From: Planctomycetia bacterium
GTDB taxonomy: Bacteria > Planctomycetota > Brocadiia > Brocadiales > Brocadiaceae
NCBI GenBank assembly: GCA_015075005.1
Contig: JABTVC010000004.1
Coordinates: 1 to 64,000 of the forward strand
Direction: 5' to 3'
DNA length: 64,000 bases
Shown here: piece by piece, positions 35,606 through 44,222 of the stretch
Layout: the number at the start of each line of letters is the position of its first letter
Position numbering within the stretch: the stretch's first letter is position 1
The notes under the pieces: model-generated
Told to the model about the DNA's origin: nothing
What the model saw: the letters and a program-made list of their open reading frames with translations, nothing else
The model's database searches: none
Position numbers and translations under genes: made by a program

Positions 35606-36580
35606 TCAATAACGATTTAATTTCTCTACTGCAGAAATGACGTCCTTTGGCTGCGGAATAAAGGCTTCTTCCATCTGTGCACTATACGGTACTGGAGTAT
35701 CAGGAGCAGCAACACGCACAATAGGTCCATCCAGATACTCAAAACAATATTCACTAATTATGGCGGAGACCTCGGCACCAACACCACCCGTTTTCGTTTG
35801 TTCATGTAATACAACAACCTTGTTTGTCTTTTTTACCGTATTAAGAATCGATTTTTTGTCCAATGGCAGGATTGTTCTCAGGTCAATAATTTCACAAGAA
35901 ACTCCACGTTCTTTAAGCTCCCGTGCCGCCTCAAGTGCGGTATGAACCATTGCCCCGTATGTAATAATCGATACGTCATTGCCTTCAACGGCAATTCGTG
36001 CCTTCCCTATAGGCACAATATAATCTTCTTCAGGAACGGAATCCTTAATACGCCGGTAAAGATATTTATGTTCACAATAAATAACAGGGTCATTATCACG
36101 AATAGCCGCCTTCAAGAGACCTTTTGCGTCATATGCAGTTGAAGGGGCAACGATTTTTAATCCGGGTACATTAAAAAAAAATCCCTCAATAGACTGTGAA
36201 TGATATGGCCCACCGTGTATATTACCTCCGTAAGGTGCCCGTACAACGATGGGAGTGGATGCCCCCCATCGGTAATGATTTTTTGCAGCCACGTTTACCA
36301 ATTGGTCGAAAGCACACGAGATAAAATCAGCAAACTGCATCTCCACTATGGGACGCATACCAACCAGTGCCGAGCCAATGGCAGCACCGGTAAAGCCGGA
36401 TTCGGATAACGGTGTATCCAAGACGCGCCACTCTCCGTATTTTTCGATAAATCCTTCAGTGGCACGAAATGCACCACCATAAACACCAACGTCCTCACCG
36501 AGGATAAAGACGCTGGAGTCTCGTGTCATTTCTTCATCCATCGCCTCTTTAATCGCCTCGAGATAGGTAATCTCTTTCAT
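35606..36580 (-). CDS. pdhB: Pyruvate dehydrogenase E1 beta subunit
   Basis: 324 residues from the ATG at 36580 (MKEITYLEAIKEAMDEEM). A longer in-frame start at 36787 would lie inside the E1-alpha gene and adds nothing conserved. Transketolase-like: VFILGEDVGVYGGAFRATEG holds the thiamine-pyrophosphate-contacting Glu, RVLDTPLSESGFTGAAIG follows, and the C-terminal domain has SIITYGAMVHTALEAA and VVLHEQTKTGG. It starts five bases after the alpha-subunit stop, so the subunits are translated together. Confidence 0.94.
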   Translation of the reverse strand: MKEITYLEAIKEAMDEEMTRDSSVFILGEDVGVYGGAFRATEGFIEKYGEWRVLDTPLSESGFTGAAIGSALVGMRPIVEMQFADFISCAFDQLVNVAAKNHYRWGASTPIVVRAPYGGNIHGGPYHSQSIEGFFFNVPGLKIVAPSTAYDAKGLLKAAIRDNDPVIYCEHKYLYRRIKDSVPEEDYIVPIGKARIAVEGNDVSIITYGAMVHTALEAARELKERGVSCEIIDLRTILPLDKKSILNTVKKTNKVVVLHEQTKTGGVGAEVSAIISEYCFEYLDGPIVRVAAPDTPVPYSAQMEEAFIPQPKDVISAVEKLNRY

Positions 36581-36585
36581 ATCCT

Positions 36586-37563
36586 CTACTCCTCTTCTAC
36601 AGGTGTTGCATAAAGGCCTTTCAGCCCATCTTCTGGACTTGGATACGGACTTTCTTCTGCAAATGACTCGGCCTCTTCGATTTCTTTTTTTACCCGCAAA
36701 TCGATACCGTCCAATTCTTCTTTCCTGGCAATAGTATTTTCCATCAAATGTTTTTCCATATGTAAAATAGGGTCCTTTTTCTTCCATTCTTCCAGGAGTT
36801 CCCGGGGGACATATTTGGCGCTATCATGCTCTGAATGACCGTGCATCCTCATGGTCTTGCATTCTATAAAGGTAGGCCCTCCCCCATTTCTTGCGATCTC
36901 ATAGGCCTCCCTTGCTGCCATATATACAGCCACTACGTTGTTTCCATCAACAATCTTGCTGGGTATGCCATAAGCCAGGGCACGTTCAGCAATATCCTTA
37001 ATGGCCATTTGCAATTTTAATGGGGTTGTGTAAGCATACTGATTGTTATTGCAGATAAAGACAATGGGCAATTTTCTTACAGCAGCGAAATTCATTCCTT
37101 CGTGGAAATCACCGCGACTCGTTCCTCCGTCCCCAGTGCATGCAGCTACAATCCGCTTTTCACCCCGCATTTTAAAAGCAAGGGCTGCACCTGCCCCCAC
37201 CGGATAATTATCTGACAGATGACTAGGAAAGCCCAACACACCAAAATTCAAATCTCCAACGTGGACATTTCCTTCTTTACCACCGGTAACACCCGTCTTT
37301 TTTCCCAAATACTGTGCGATAATACGCTTTGCCGAAATCCCTCTGATTAGGAAAACACCCATATCCCTAAAATAAGGGGCTGCAATATCATTCTTTTCAA
37401 GGGCATAACCATACCCCACAGAAACAGCCTCAGTACCATTGCTTGTCCATGCACCACCCAATATCCTTCCTTGATGATAGAGCGATGTCACACGGTCTTC
37501 CAGTCTTCGTGTTAATTTAAGATAGTAATATAATTGCAGTAAATCTTCCCGCTTAATATCCAT
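36586..37563 (-). CDS. pdhA: Pyruvate dehydrogenase E1 alpha subunit
   Basis: 325 residues from ATG 37563 (MDIKREDLLQLYYYLKLTRR). The thiamine-pyrophosphate motif is ACTGDGGTSRGDFHEGMNFA...NNNQYAY, beginning GDG and ending NN. Phosphorylation-loop-like MRMHGHSEHDSAKYV and GGKEGNVHV are typical of E1-alpha. First gene of the run pdhA-pdhB-pdhC-lipB-kinase-lipA. The tandem 9-bp repeat lies 49-138 bp upstream of its start. Confidence 0.94.
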   Translation of the reverse strand: MDIKREDLLQLYYYLKLTRRLEDRVTSLYHQGRILGGAWTSNGTEAVSVGYGYALEKNDIAAPYFRDMGVFLIRGISAKRIIAQYLGKKTGVTGGKEGNVHVGDLNFGVLGFPSHLSDNYPVGAGAALAFKMRGEKRIVAACTGDGGTSRGDFHEGMNFAAVRKLPIVFICNNNQYAYTTPLKLQMAIKDIAERALAYGIPSKIVDGNNVVAVYMAAREAYEIARNGGGPTFIECKTMRMHGHSEHDSAKYVPRELLEEWKKKDPILHMEKHLMENTIARKEELDGIDLRVKKEIEEAESFAEESPYPSPEDGLKGLYATPVEEE

Positions 37564-37611
37564 TGTTTTTCTCCGACTCTTTAATAACAACCATGGATTA
37601 AACCCATTAGA

Positions 37612-37701
37612 CTGTTCAAACGGTTTAATCGGCTTAATCGGTTTAAACAGCTTAAACGGTTTAAACGGCTTGAACGGTTTAAACGGCTTGAACGGTTTGA
37701 A
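37612..37701. repeat. Ten tandem 9-bp units, consensus CGGYTTRAA, before pdhA
   Basis: From 37621: CGGTTTAAT, CGGCTTAAT, CGGTTTAAA, CAGCTTAAA, CGGTTTAAA, CGGCTTGAA, CGGTTTAAA, CGGCTTGAA, CGGTTTGAA, preceded by a related unit CTGTTCAAA at 37612. TTT and CTT forms alternate, giving an 18-bp super-period, and many units contain the palindrome GTTTAAAC. Nine bp is a little less than one DNA turn. It is non-coding and lies in the pdhA leader or promoter. Confidence 0.85.
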
Positions 37702-37760
37702 CGATCTGTTTTACCTGTGTTTTCCGTTGGTCTCAGGCAACTTTCACTGAAATAGAGTGT

Positions 37761-38006
37761 TTACAGACCACCCGTAATGGCCCGGTCGATCTCCATTTGA
37801 GCCTTCAGTTCCATCACATGATTGGTTATCTCGTTTATGTGACCTTTTTCCCACTCTGCCAGGCTTAGTAACATCTTGCGTGTCGCAGGCCTTGCCGCTT
37901 GCAAAGCTGCCCGATAGTAATAATCATATGACTCCTGTTCCCTCTTAATTGCCTCCATGAGCACTTCCATTAGGGTGACAGGTTCCGGTGTGCAACCCAT
38001 GTTCAT
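37761..38006 (-). CDS. Small ferritin-like (half-rubrerythrin) protein
   Basis: 81 residues forming two helices with REQESYDYYYRAALQA and LLSLAEWEKGHINEITNHV. The Glu of the first and the Glu-x-x-x-His of the second helix match one ligand pair of a rubrerythrin-type di-iron site, so two chains could build one site as a dimer. There is no rubredoxin domain. It stands alone between the repeat and a methyltransferase gene; peroxide or iron handling is likely but not shown. Confidence 0.7.
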   Translation of the reverse strand: MNMGCTPEPVTLMEVLMEAIKREQESYDYYYRAALQAARPATRKMLLSLAEWEKGHINEITNHVMELKAQMEIDRAITGGL

Positions 38007-38142
38007 ACATCCCCCTTCCCAAAAATAGTGTAAAAGATTGTCCGCAGAGAGAAAAAAAATTATTATTTTACTCTCATAATTATTTAAAAATCCTTTTGTC
38101 TTTCACTGTATCCTCAATGGTTCATCTACTTCTTTAAATAAA

Positions 38143-39294
38143 TTATACTGTTACTAAATGTAATGGTCTTAAACCCGTTAACTGGGGATTTACTATATTT
38201 TTATGCTGAATTAATACCTTGAAGACATCTCCCATCCCCTCAGGATGATTGAGATTTTTCTCTTTTAATATCGTCTCAATATCATTATTTTCATTATGTA
38301 ATCTTTCCAGAACACCCAAAGCAATCAAATAATGGGATTGCCTTGTAAAACCGGTAACCTCTAATCCCAACGACCTTCCTGTATTCATCAGGTTCGTAAA
38401 ATCCACATGGGCAGTAATGTCCTGCGCACCCAGACGTTCGTAGTAATCCCGATTGACGTTATGCTTGTAATAACATCTTACTGTACATTCAGTATCGTTT
38501 CTACAATAAATTCCATCTATTGTATCACCGTAATCAACGGTTATAATAAATCCTTTGTTTAACTTCTCTGAAACGTGTCTTAGCCACTTTGCAGCACCCA
38601 AATTTACCTCACATGCTTGACCCTCTTTTAGATATATCTTGTTGGTTTCAAGATAATCTTTTAACGCCGGCTCAGATACCTCATCGTCTATTTCGCAAAA
38701 ATTTGGGGCATTATAACCCACATATACCTCTTTTAAAATCTTATTTTTTATCTTTAAACGATGTACCGGCAACGCATCAACAAATTCATTCGATAAAAAA
38801 CATCCCTGAATCTTGTCAAAAGAAAATCCACCTTCTGAGTAAGTACGCCACGACACCTTTCTATCCAAATGATTCATGGGAGTTTCTTCCGTCAAATTAA
38901 TAGCATTTAAGAGCGACCTCTGTTTTTCTCTTGCATAGAGATTTCTTTCAACAATGATATAATGAAAATTATCATAAAATCTCGGATACTCCTTCTTTAT
39001 ACATTGAATAACGTCATAACACAACCACCCCCTGTTCGCACCCATCTCCACAACCGTGAACGCACCTTCTCCCATAATCCTCCATATCTCTTCCAGTTGT
39101 TTTGCAATGAGTTCACCAAACATTCTGTGCACAGTCGGACTAGTATAATAATCTCCAAATTCCCCTATTCGTTCCTTATCTGAGTTGTAATAACCGTACT
39201 GCGGATGATACAATACCGTTCGCATAAACTCTGCAAAGGTAATTTTTCCTTTCTTATTTATGCTTTCTATGATTAAATTTCTCAGTAATTGCAT
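38143..39294 (-). CDS. SAM-dependent methyltransferase, MidA/NDUFAF7 family
   Basis: 383 residues from ATG 39294 (MQLLRNLIIESINKKGKITF) with AAGGTG before it; a longer start at 39381 is unlikely. MidA signatures: FAEFMRTVLYHPQYGYYNSD, GEFGDYYTSPTVHRMFGEL, the SAM loop FTVVEMGANRGWLCYDV, FLSNEFVDALPVHRLKI and FIITVDYGDT. The family methylates an arginine of complex I subunits in mitochondria; bacterial targets are unknown. The SAM loop here has Gly-Ala-Asn-Arg-Gly where Gly-x-Gly-x-Gly is usual. Confidence 0.85.
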   Translation of the reverse strand: MQLLRNLIIESINKKGKITFAEFMRTVLYHPQYGYYNSDKERIGEFGDYYTSPTVHRMFGELIAKQLEEIWRIMGEGAFTVVEMGANRGWLCYDVIQCIKKEYPRFYDNFHYIIVERNLYAREKQRSLLNAINLTEETPMNHLDRKVSWRTYSEGGFSFDKIQGCFLSNEFVDALPVHRLKIKNKILKEVYVGYNAPNFCEIDDEVSEPALKDYLETNKIYLKEGQACEVNLGAAKWLRHVSEKLNKGFIITVDYGDTIDGIYCRNDTECTVRCYYKHNVNRDYYERLGAQDITAHVDFTNLMNTGRSLGLEVTGFTRQSHYLIALGVLERLHNENNDIETILKEKNLNHPEGMGDVFKVLIQHKNIVNPQLTGLRPLHLVTV

Positions 39295-39432
39295 ATTCAC
39301 CTTAACATTGCCTTGCCGCATTATAGATAATAGGTTCAAACATGGGGATATGCAAACCGACCTCGACATAATTATATCCAATATCTATAGGGGTGCTATC
39401 TCAAATAAAAAGGAGAAGAAAAATAGCAAATC

Positions 39433-40332
39433 TTAAATCCGATTAATCAATTCCTGGATATATCGTTTCAACCCCCCCATGCCAGCATAACGTACACCTA
39501 ATGCCTTAGATTGGGTGTTGTCAATCATATGGATGGATTGCTTGGGGATGCCGCTGATGATGGATATGGAATCACATAGTTCTCTTGCTAGACCTGCAAC
39601 GGTCATATTATCTACATAAAAGTCTACCAGGTTATAAATCTTTCCGGATGCCTCTTTATTGCCAATAGCCAAATCTATGGCCTGAGCGACATCTTCCACA
39701 TGCACCACCTTCCCGCCTCCTGAAACCTCAACATTTATTCCCTGTTTAATGTCCTTCATGATATTATACCAGGCAGAATGGGCAAGATGTGGGTTTATCC
39801 CATAGATGCCAACGGGCCGGAAGATGGTGGTATCAAACGACTTTGACATAAAATATGCATGACAAAACGCCTCAACCGATGCCTTATAGGCGCCATAATT
39901 TGAATCGGCTATGAGGGGGTGTTGTTCGTCCAGTTTAATATGGGAGAAGATATGCCCGTATACCGCACAGGAACTAATAAAGATGAATTGTTTGATACCT
40001 GCTTGTTTTGCGGCATCTAATAGCTCTATGCTCCCTAAGAGATTTGCCTCTACGAATCTTTTGATGTCTTTATTGGCCGCTTCATGGAAAGAAGCCCCGT
40101 TTCTTTCATAGGCCATATGGATAACCACATCGGCACCTTGTACAAATTTCTTCAATGTTTCTTTGTCGGTCATGTCACCCTGGATAAAGGTAATCTTTTT
40201 CTGATAATCTTGAAGGTGTAAGGTATTGCTGGTATTCCGTACAAGGGCCTGGATGTAAACAGCCCTCTCAACGAGTCTTTTTGTTATATAATGACCCAAA
40301 AAACCAGTAAGACCTGTTATGGCAATTTTCAC
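39433..40332 (-). CDS. NAD-dependent epimerase/dehydratase (extended SDR)
   Basis: 299-residue nucleotide-sugar epimerase-like protein. N-terminal NAD loop ITGLTGFLGHYI, then GDMTDKETLKKFVQGADVVI, and the catalytic Tyr-x-x-x-Lys in SNYGAYKASVEAFCHA with the upstream serine in FISSCAVYG. It uses a GTG start with GGAAGG nine bases earlier. Substrate not predictable; cell-surface sugar or hopanoid/lipid modification are options. Confidence 0.88.
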   Translation of the reverse strand: MKIAITGLTGFLGHYITKRLVERAVYIQALVRNTSNTLHLQDYQKKITFIQGDMTDKETLKKFVQGADVVIHMAYERNGASFHEAANKDIKRFVEANLLGSIELLDAAKQAGIKQFIFISSCAVYGHIFSHIKLDEQHPLIADSNYGAYKASVEAFCHAYFMSKSFDTTIFRPVGIYGINPHLAHSAWYNIMKDIKQGINVEVSGGGKVVHVEDVAQAIDLAIGNKEASGKIYNLVDFYVDNMTVAGLARELCDSISIISGIPKQSIHMIDNTQSKALGVRYAGMGGLKRYIQELINRI

Positions 40333-40443
40333 AATATACCTTCCTCAGATTAAAAAAGCCACGAAGACACAAAGGTGTAAAAAGATAAAAATAGACGGCG
40401 GAAGCAGTAAACAGTGACCTTTCTAATACGTTATATGATAGTC

Positions 40444-40866
40444 TTAATTTATACTGATACGCAAGTGAATTGCAACGCTTTTTTGAAGAAAAATTTTGGG
40501 TATCTCTTCCAGAAACCCTTTCAGAAATCGTACATTATCAAAACCCAGGTTCTTTGCTATAATCTCTTTTGATGCATTGGCATTTATCAGCATTTCATCG
40601 GTCATATCAATCCCGACAACCCGTCCACGTTTGCCGGTCATCTTTGCTGCAATAAAACAATCAATCCCACCTCCCGGGCCTAGATCCCGTACGCTTTCAC
40701 CAGGTACGATGTTGGTAAGCGCCACAGGACTACCGCATCCATACGAAATATTCAGGACTTCCGCTGGAATATGCGACAGGTCTGCTGGATTATACTTGGT
40801 TGGACACTGGTCACAGAGTGTCTTTTTAGGTTGAATAGCGGCAGCCGCATAAGATTCATCCCACAA
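40444..40866 (-). pseudogene. Arsenite methyltransferase (ArsM-like) fragment
   Basis: About 140 residues of a SAM-dependent methyltransferase of the ArsM group. ISYGCGSPVALTNIVPGESV leads into the SAM loop RDLGPGGGIDCFIAAKMTGK, and GRVVGIDMTDEMLINANASK follows. Both ends are missing: ArsM proteins continue for over 100 residues past FLKGFLEEIPK with the catalytic cysteines, and the head is cut at 40866 where a toxin-antitoxin remnant in opposite orientation begins. CDQCPTKYNPADLSHIPAEV before the core is typical of the group. Non-functional. Confidence 0.7.
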
Positions 40867-41098
40867 ATTGAAAAATTAAGTGTAGCAGAAAAGATTCTTC
40901 TGGTCGAGGATATAGGGGATAGTATATCTTCTGAAGAATTTGCCATTCCTGTCCCCCAGAGTCATATGAAAGAGCAGGACTTTCGGCTTTGTCTGCTCAG
41001 GCAATTTCCATACGCTATCTATTTTACGATAGAAAACGAGCAGGTTATTGTATTCGGGCTCTTTCATTGCGCGCACAACCCACAAGCGATAAATGCAG
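40864..41098 (+). pseudogene. Toxin-antitoxin pair collapsed into one ORF (antitoxin head, ParE-like tail)
   Basis: One frame reads EKLSVAEKILLVEDIGDSIS and SEEFAIPVPQSHMKE, the N-terminal part of an addiction-module antitoxin of the short helical type. It is followed at once by LCLLRQFPYAIYFTIENEQV and IVFGLFHCAHNP, the end of a RelE/ParE toxin. The antitoxin C-terminus and toxin N-terminus, roughly 90-100 residues, are missing. The fusion keeps frame but cannot work as either. It is followed by an attC-like site. Confidence 0.6.
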
Positions 41099-41253
41099 AA
41101 CTCCAAAACGGTCGAAAGATTAAGACGATTAGCAGTTCTATGCGTGCCGGGACACGTGGGCAGCCTGTTTCAGTATTCAAACCAGACCTGAAGACACCTA
41201 ATAAGAAAATCCAATTGACGAATCCGTCTTATTCGTATGGCAATAAGTAAAGG

Positions 41254-41317
41254 GCATAACAAGTAGTTCCAGCGGACGGCACACACGGCGCGCCGCCGCC
41301 GAACTCGTTCGTTAGGC
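41254..41317 (+). repeat. attC-like (integron cassette recombination) site
   Basis: 64 bp beginning GCATAACAAGTAGTTC and ending GAACTCGTTCGTTAGGC, with a GC-rich hairpin core GCGGACGG/CGCCGCCG between. The ends are imperfectly complementary with an unpaired base, as in attC sites, and the final GTTAGGC matches the GTTRRRY cleavage consensus. The left core GCATAAC departs by one base from RYYYAAC. It lies downstream of a toxin-antitoxin remnant, a common cassette cargo. No integrase or second attC is seen in the window. Confidence 0.5.
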
Positions 41318-41464
41318 TAATAAAAATCCGAGTCGCCCGGTTAAGTAATTGCATATGAATGCCAATCTTGTTCTTTGAAATTATGGATACCGGTCTGACC
41401 AGGTAAAAGTATCTGGCTGACAAAGGTATGTTCATTAGCTTCATCTTCAGTGAAAAATATTTTT

Positions 41465-41502
41465 GATGGTATAAAAAAGAAGCCGCTCTTTTTTATACCA
41501 TC
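41465..41502 (-). terminator. Hairpin terminator after zwf
   Basis: Perfect 16-bp arms GATGGTATAAAAAAGA and TCTTTTTTATACCATC around the loop AGCCGC, 88 bp beyond the zwf stop. The A and T runs are inside the stem, so it may act in both directions. Confidence 0.6.
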
Positions 41503-41589
41503 GGGTGACGCTATCACTTCACGAGCAAAGTCATCTTCTTTAAGACGGAGTCTCTTAAAATGTACCGGCGGCGTCTCTCTCCAAAATCA

Positions 41590-43122
41590 TTATTGACATT
41601 TCTTCCACTCTCGTCCATCCTTTGCCATGAGGTCGTCTGCCTCATGTGGACCCCACGTACCCGCAGCATAGTTAGGGAACTTCCGATGCGGCAGCGCTTT
41701 CCACACATCCTGAATAGGGGACACGACACTCCACCCGGTTTCAATCATATCGTTGCGCTGGAACAAGGTTGCATCCCCCAGCATGCAATCATACAGCAAC
41801 CTCTCGTAGCCTGTACTGGGTATGCTGCCAAAATAATCCTTGTACCTAAATTCCATATCAACCGTTCCCAGGCGCACAAGAGGGCCTGGTACTTTTGCGC
41901 CGAAATTTAACGAGATGCCTTCATCGGGCTGAATATGGAGCACCAGTAAGTTTGGTTTCAGCTGTTCAATATTGGTTTTTCTAAACAACACAAAAGGGGC
42001 ACGCTGAATTGAATAGCGACCTCGGTAACGACAGGGAAGTCGTTTGCCGGTCCGCAGGTAAAACGGCACGTTTGCCCACCGCCAGTTATCAATGTACAGT
42101 TTCATCGCCACAAATGTTTCAGTGATAGAATCCGGAGGAACATTTGATTCTGAACGATATGCAGGCACTCGCTTACCGCCAATTATGCCCTCTCCATACT
42201 GACCCCTCACGGTATATTGAAGTACTTCTTCAGGAGACAGAGTCTGAATGGCGCGTAAAATCTTGACCTGTTCATCACGCACGGCATCTGCCTCAAATGA
42301 AATAGGTGGTTCCATTGCCGTCAAGGTTACTAACTGAAACATATGGTTCGGCACCATATCACGAAGCGCTCCCGCTTTGTCATAAAAGCCGCCACGTTGC
42401 CCAACACCAAGGTCTTCTGCAACCGTTATTTGCACATGATCAATGTAACGCCGGTTCCATATGGGTTCAAAAATACCGTTTGCGAACCGGAAGACCATGA
42501 TGTTTTGAACCGTTTCCTTACCGAGGTAATGGTCAATACGATAAATCTGACTTTCTTTCAACACTTCCTTGATTTCACGATTGAGGGCACGGGCAGACTC
42601 GATGTCGTGACCAAAGGGTTTCTCGATGATAACCCTGCGCCAGCAATTATTCTCTTCACGGGTAAGTCCAGCGCTACTGAGTTGTTGAATAATCTGGGAG
42701 AAGAAATCAGGCTCCGTCGCGAGATAGTATAGGTAGTTACCATGCGTGCCTCGCTCTTTGTCCACCTCCACTAACAGGCTCTGAAGCTTCTGATAAGCAT
42801 TCGCATCCTGAACATCCCCTGGCAGATAATAGAGCCTCTGGACGAACCAATTCCACAGGTCAGGATCAACCGGACTCGTCGCAAACTCTTTGATGTCATG
42901 GCTGATCTTCTCACGGAACGCTTCGTGGCTCATTCCACGTCGGGCAAATCCGACTACGGCAAACTCTTTGGGCATTAATTGTTCTCTTGCCAGGTTATAG
43001 AGCGCAGGAATGAGTTTACGCTTGGCCAAGTCTCCGGAAGCGCCGAAAACGACCATAATGCAAGGGTTACCCGCATGACCTTGTGGTTCACTAACTGCAC
43101 TCTTTTGGTTTCTTCTTTCCAT
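41590..43122 (-). CDS. zwf: Glucose-6-phosphate 1-dehydrogenase
   Basis: 510-residue first enzyme of the oxidative pentose phosphate pathway. Cofactor loop [18 protein letters not shown], active-site signature [20 protein letters not shown] with catalytic His, and [20 protein letters not shown]-like [12 protein letters not shown]. The last part has SSRSAD-like [13 protein letters not shown]. Full length. It appears monocistronic, with a hairpin downstream and about 490 bp of non-coding DNA upstream. Confidence 0.95.
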   Translation of the reverse strand: MERRNQKSAVSEPQGHAGNPCIMVVFGASGDLAKRKLIPALYNLAREQLMPKEFAVVGFARRGMSHEAFREKISHDIKEFATSPVDPDLWNWFVQRLYYLPGDVQDANAYQKLQSLLVEVDKERGTHGNYLYYLATEPDFFSQIIQQLSSAGLTREENNCWRRVIIEKPFGHDIESARALNREIKEVLKESQIYRIDHYLGKETVQNIMVFRFANGIFEPIWNRRYIDHVQITVAEDLGVGQRGGFYDKAGALRDMVPNHMFQLVTLTAMEPPISFEADAVRDEQVKILRAIQTLSPEEVLQYTVRGQYGEGIIGGKRVPAYRSESNVPPDSITETFVAMKLYIDNWRWANVPFYLRTGKRLPCRYRGRYSIQRAPFVLFRKTNIEQLKPNLLVLHIQPDEGISLNFGAKVPGPLVRLGTVDMEFRYKDYFGSIPSTGYERLLYDCMLGDATLFQRNDMIETGWSVVSPIQDVWKALPHRKFPNYAAGTWGPHEADDLMAKDGREWKKCQ

Positions 43123-43619
43123 TCTTATTCTCCTTTACCACATGGATAATTTATAATTAAATCACGTTTGGAACAGGCTCTGAACCCGCCGGAGGCTCAC
43201 AATTTGTAATTTACAGACAATGTCGTACAAGTTCAACAGGGACAAACAAAGTTTGTCCGTGCCACCCTATTATCAATTTAATATTTACATTTTATGTGCA
43301 TCCTGAGTATATAATAACATCAACTCCATTGCGATACTTTAATCCTGTTTATTGTTTTACTTCAATGCCCGGTTAACCGCCGATAGCTGTTTATCCAGGC
43401 TGGCCTGTATGTGGGGATTCATTTTTTGGCTCCGGATTTATTCGATGCTGCCTGTAACGGTTCTCCATGACCTGTATCTTTTCTAACTTGTACCAATGTC
43501 GCTCCTCACCGTTAAATGTGGTATAAGAAATCCTGGAGATTATCATAATTGTAATTGCAAAGGACTTGATTCTTTTGGATCCCTTTCATAATTAGGTCTG
43601 GAAGAGAACTATACGCAGG
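43123..43619. other. Non-coding stretch between zwf and the stress-protein remnant
   Basis: Contains the second copy of the GGACAAAC hairpin (43240-43258). On the minus strand near 43360-43425 there is a 21-codon ORF, MNPHIQASLDKQLSAVNRAL then stop, which may be the end of a lost gene. Nothing else recognised. Confidence 0.35.
43240..43258. repeat. Dispersed hairpin GGACAAAC-AAA-GTTTGTCC, copy 2
   Basis: Perfect 8-bp arms with a 3-base loop; it shares GGGACAAA and TTTGTCCGTG with the copy at 21077-21095. Confidence 0.5.
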
Positions 43620-44222
43620 TTATCTCAGCAACAGGAGAGGGATGTTGCTCGTACACAGTAAACAGGTTGTATTGCTTCCGACCAGAAACTGCCTGACACG
43701 TGAGTGTCCATAAGCCCCCATTACCATCAGTTCAATTTGATTTTGTTTCTGATAGGTATCAAGCGCAGCCTGCACCTTGCCTTCGAGCATTTTTTGAATC
43801 ACATCAAAACCTGCCGAGACCAGCTCATCAAATGCTGCCGGGAGTTGCGCTTTCTGCTCATCCGAACCATTACACATCACCAGGTGACAGGGCAGACCTT
43901 TTAGCAGTGGGTTTCCCACTACCATAGCAAGCGCTTTTTGTGCGGTTGGGCTGCCATCAAAGGCTATCATGAAGGAGTTTGGAGGAGAGAATTCTGCCAG
44001 CACTATCAGAATAGGCTTGTGTATCGTGCGTATCACACTCTCAAGATGACTGCCCATCGCGTGCGCAGCAGTGTCACGTCCTGCTCCCCGGCATCCCACA
44101 ACCAGGAGCCTTGTCTCTTTCTCAATATCCATTAAGGTTTCTACAAGATCACCGTGCCAATGAAGTGTGGAGATATCTTCTGCGCCATATTCTCTGACAC
44201 GGCGCACAGCGGTTTCTAACAT
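43620..44222 (-). CDS. Universal stress protein, tandem-domain, N-terminally truncated
   Basis: 200 residues: the last two thirds of a first UspA domain (TLMDIEKETRLLVVGCRGAG with the ATP-type Gly-x2-Gly, HLESVIRTIHKPILIV) and a complete second one (MIAFDGSPTAQKALAMV, ELMVMGAYGHSRVRQFLVGS). About 60 N-terminal residues of the first domain are missing. The ORF begins inside the disrupted end of the SulP gene, so the two genes were joined by a deletion near 44225. An ATG and open frame remain, so a shortened protein could be made. Confidence 0.75.
   Translation of the reverse strand: MLETAVRRVREYGAEDISTLHWHGDLVETLMDIEKETRLLVVGCRGAGRDTAAHAMGSHLESVIRTIHKPILIVLAEFSPPNSFMIAFDGSPTAQKALAMVVGNPLLKGLPCHLVMCNGSDEQKAQLPAAFDELVSAGFDVIQKMLEGKVQAALDTYQKQNQIELMVMGAYGHSRVRQFLVGSNTTCLLCTSNIPLLLLR

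Noticed and set aside
36581-36787. N-terminal extension of E1 beta
   Set aside because: It overlaps the conserved end of E1 alpha and is Arg/Lys-rich nonsense; ATG 36580 fits.
37612-37701. Tandem repeat as a CRISPR array
   Set aside because: Units are 9 bp with no spacers and no cas genes nearby.
42343-42732. 129-codon plus-strand frame
   Set aside because: Antisense of zwf, no family features.
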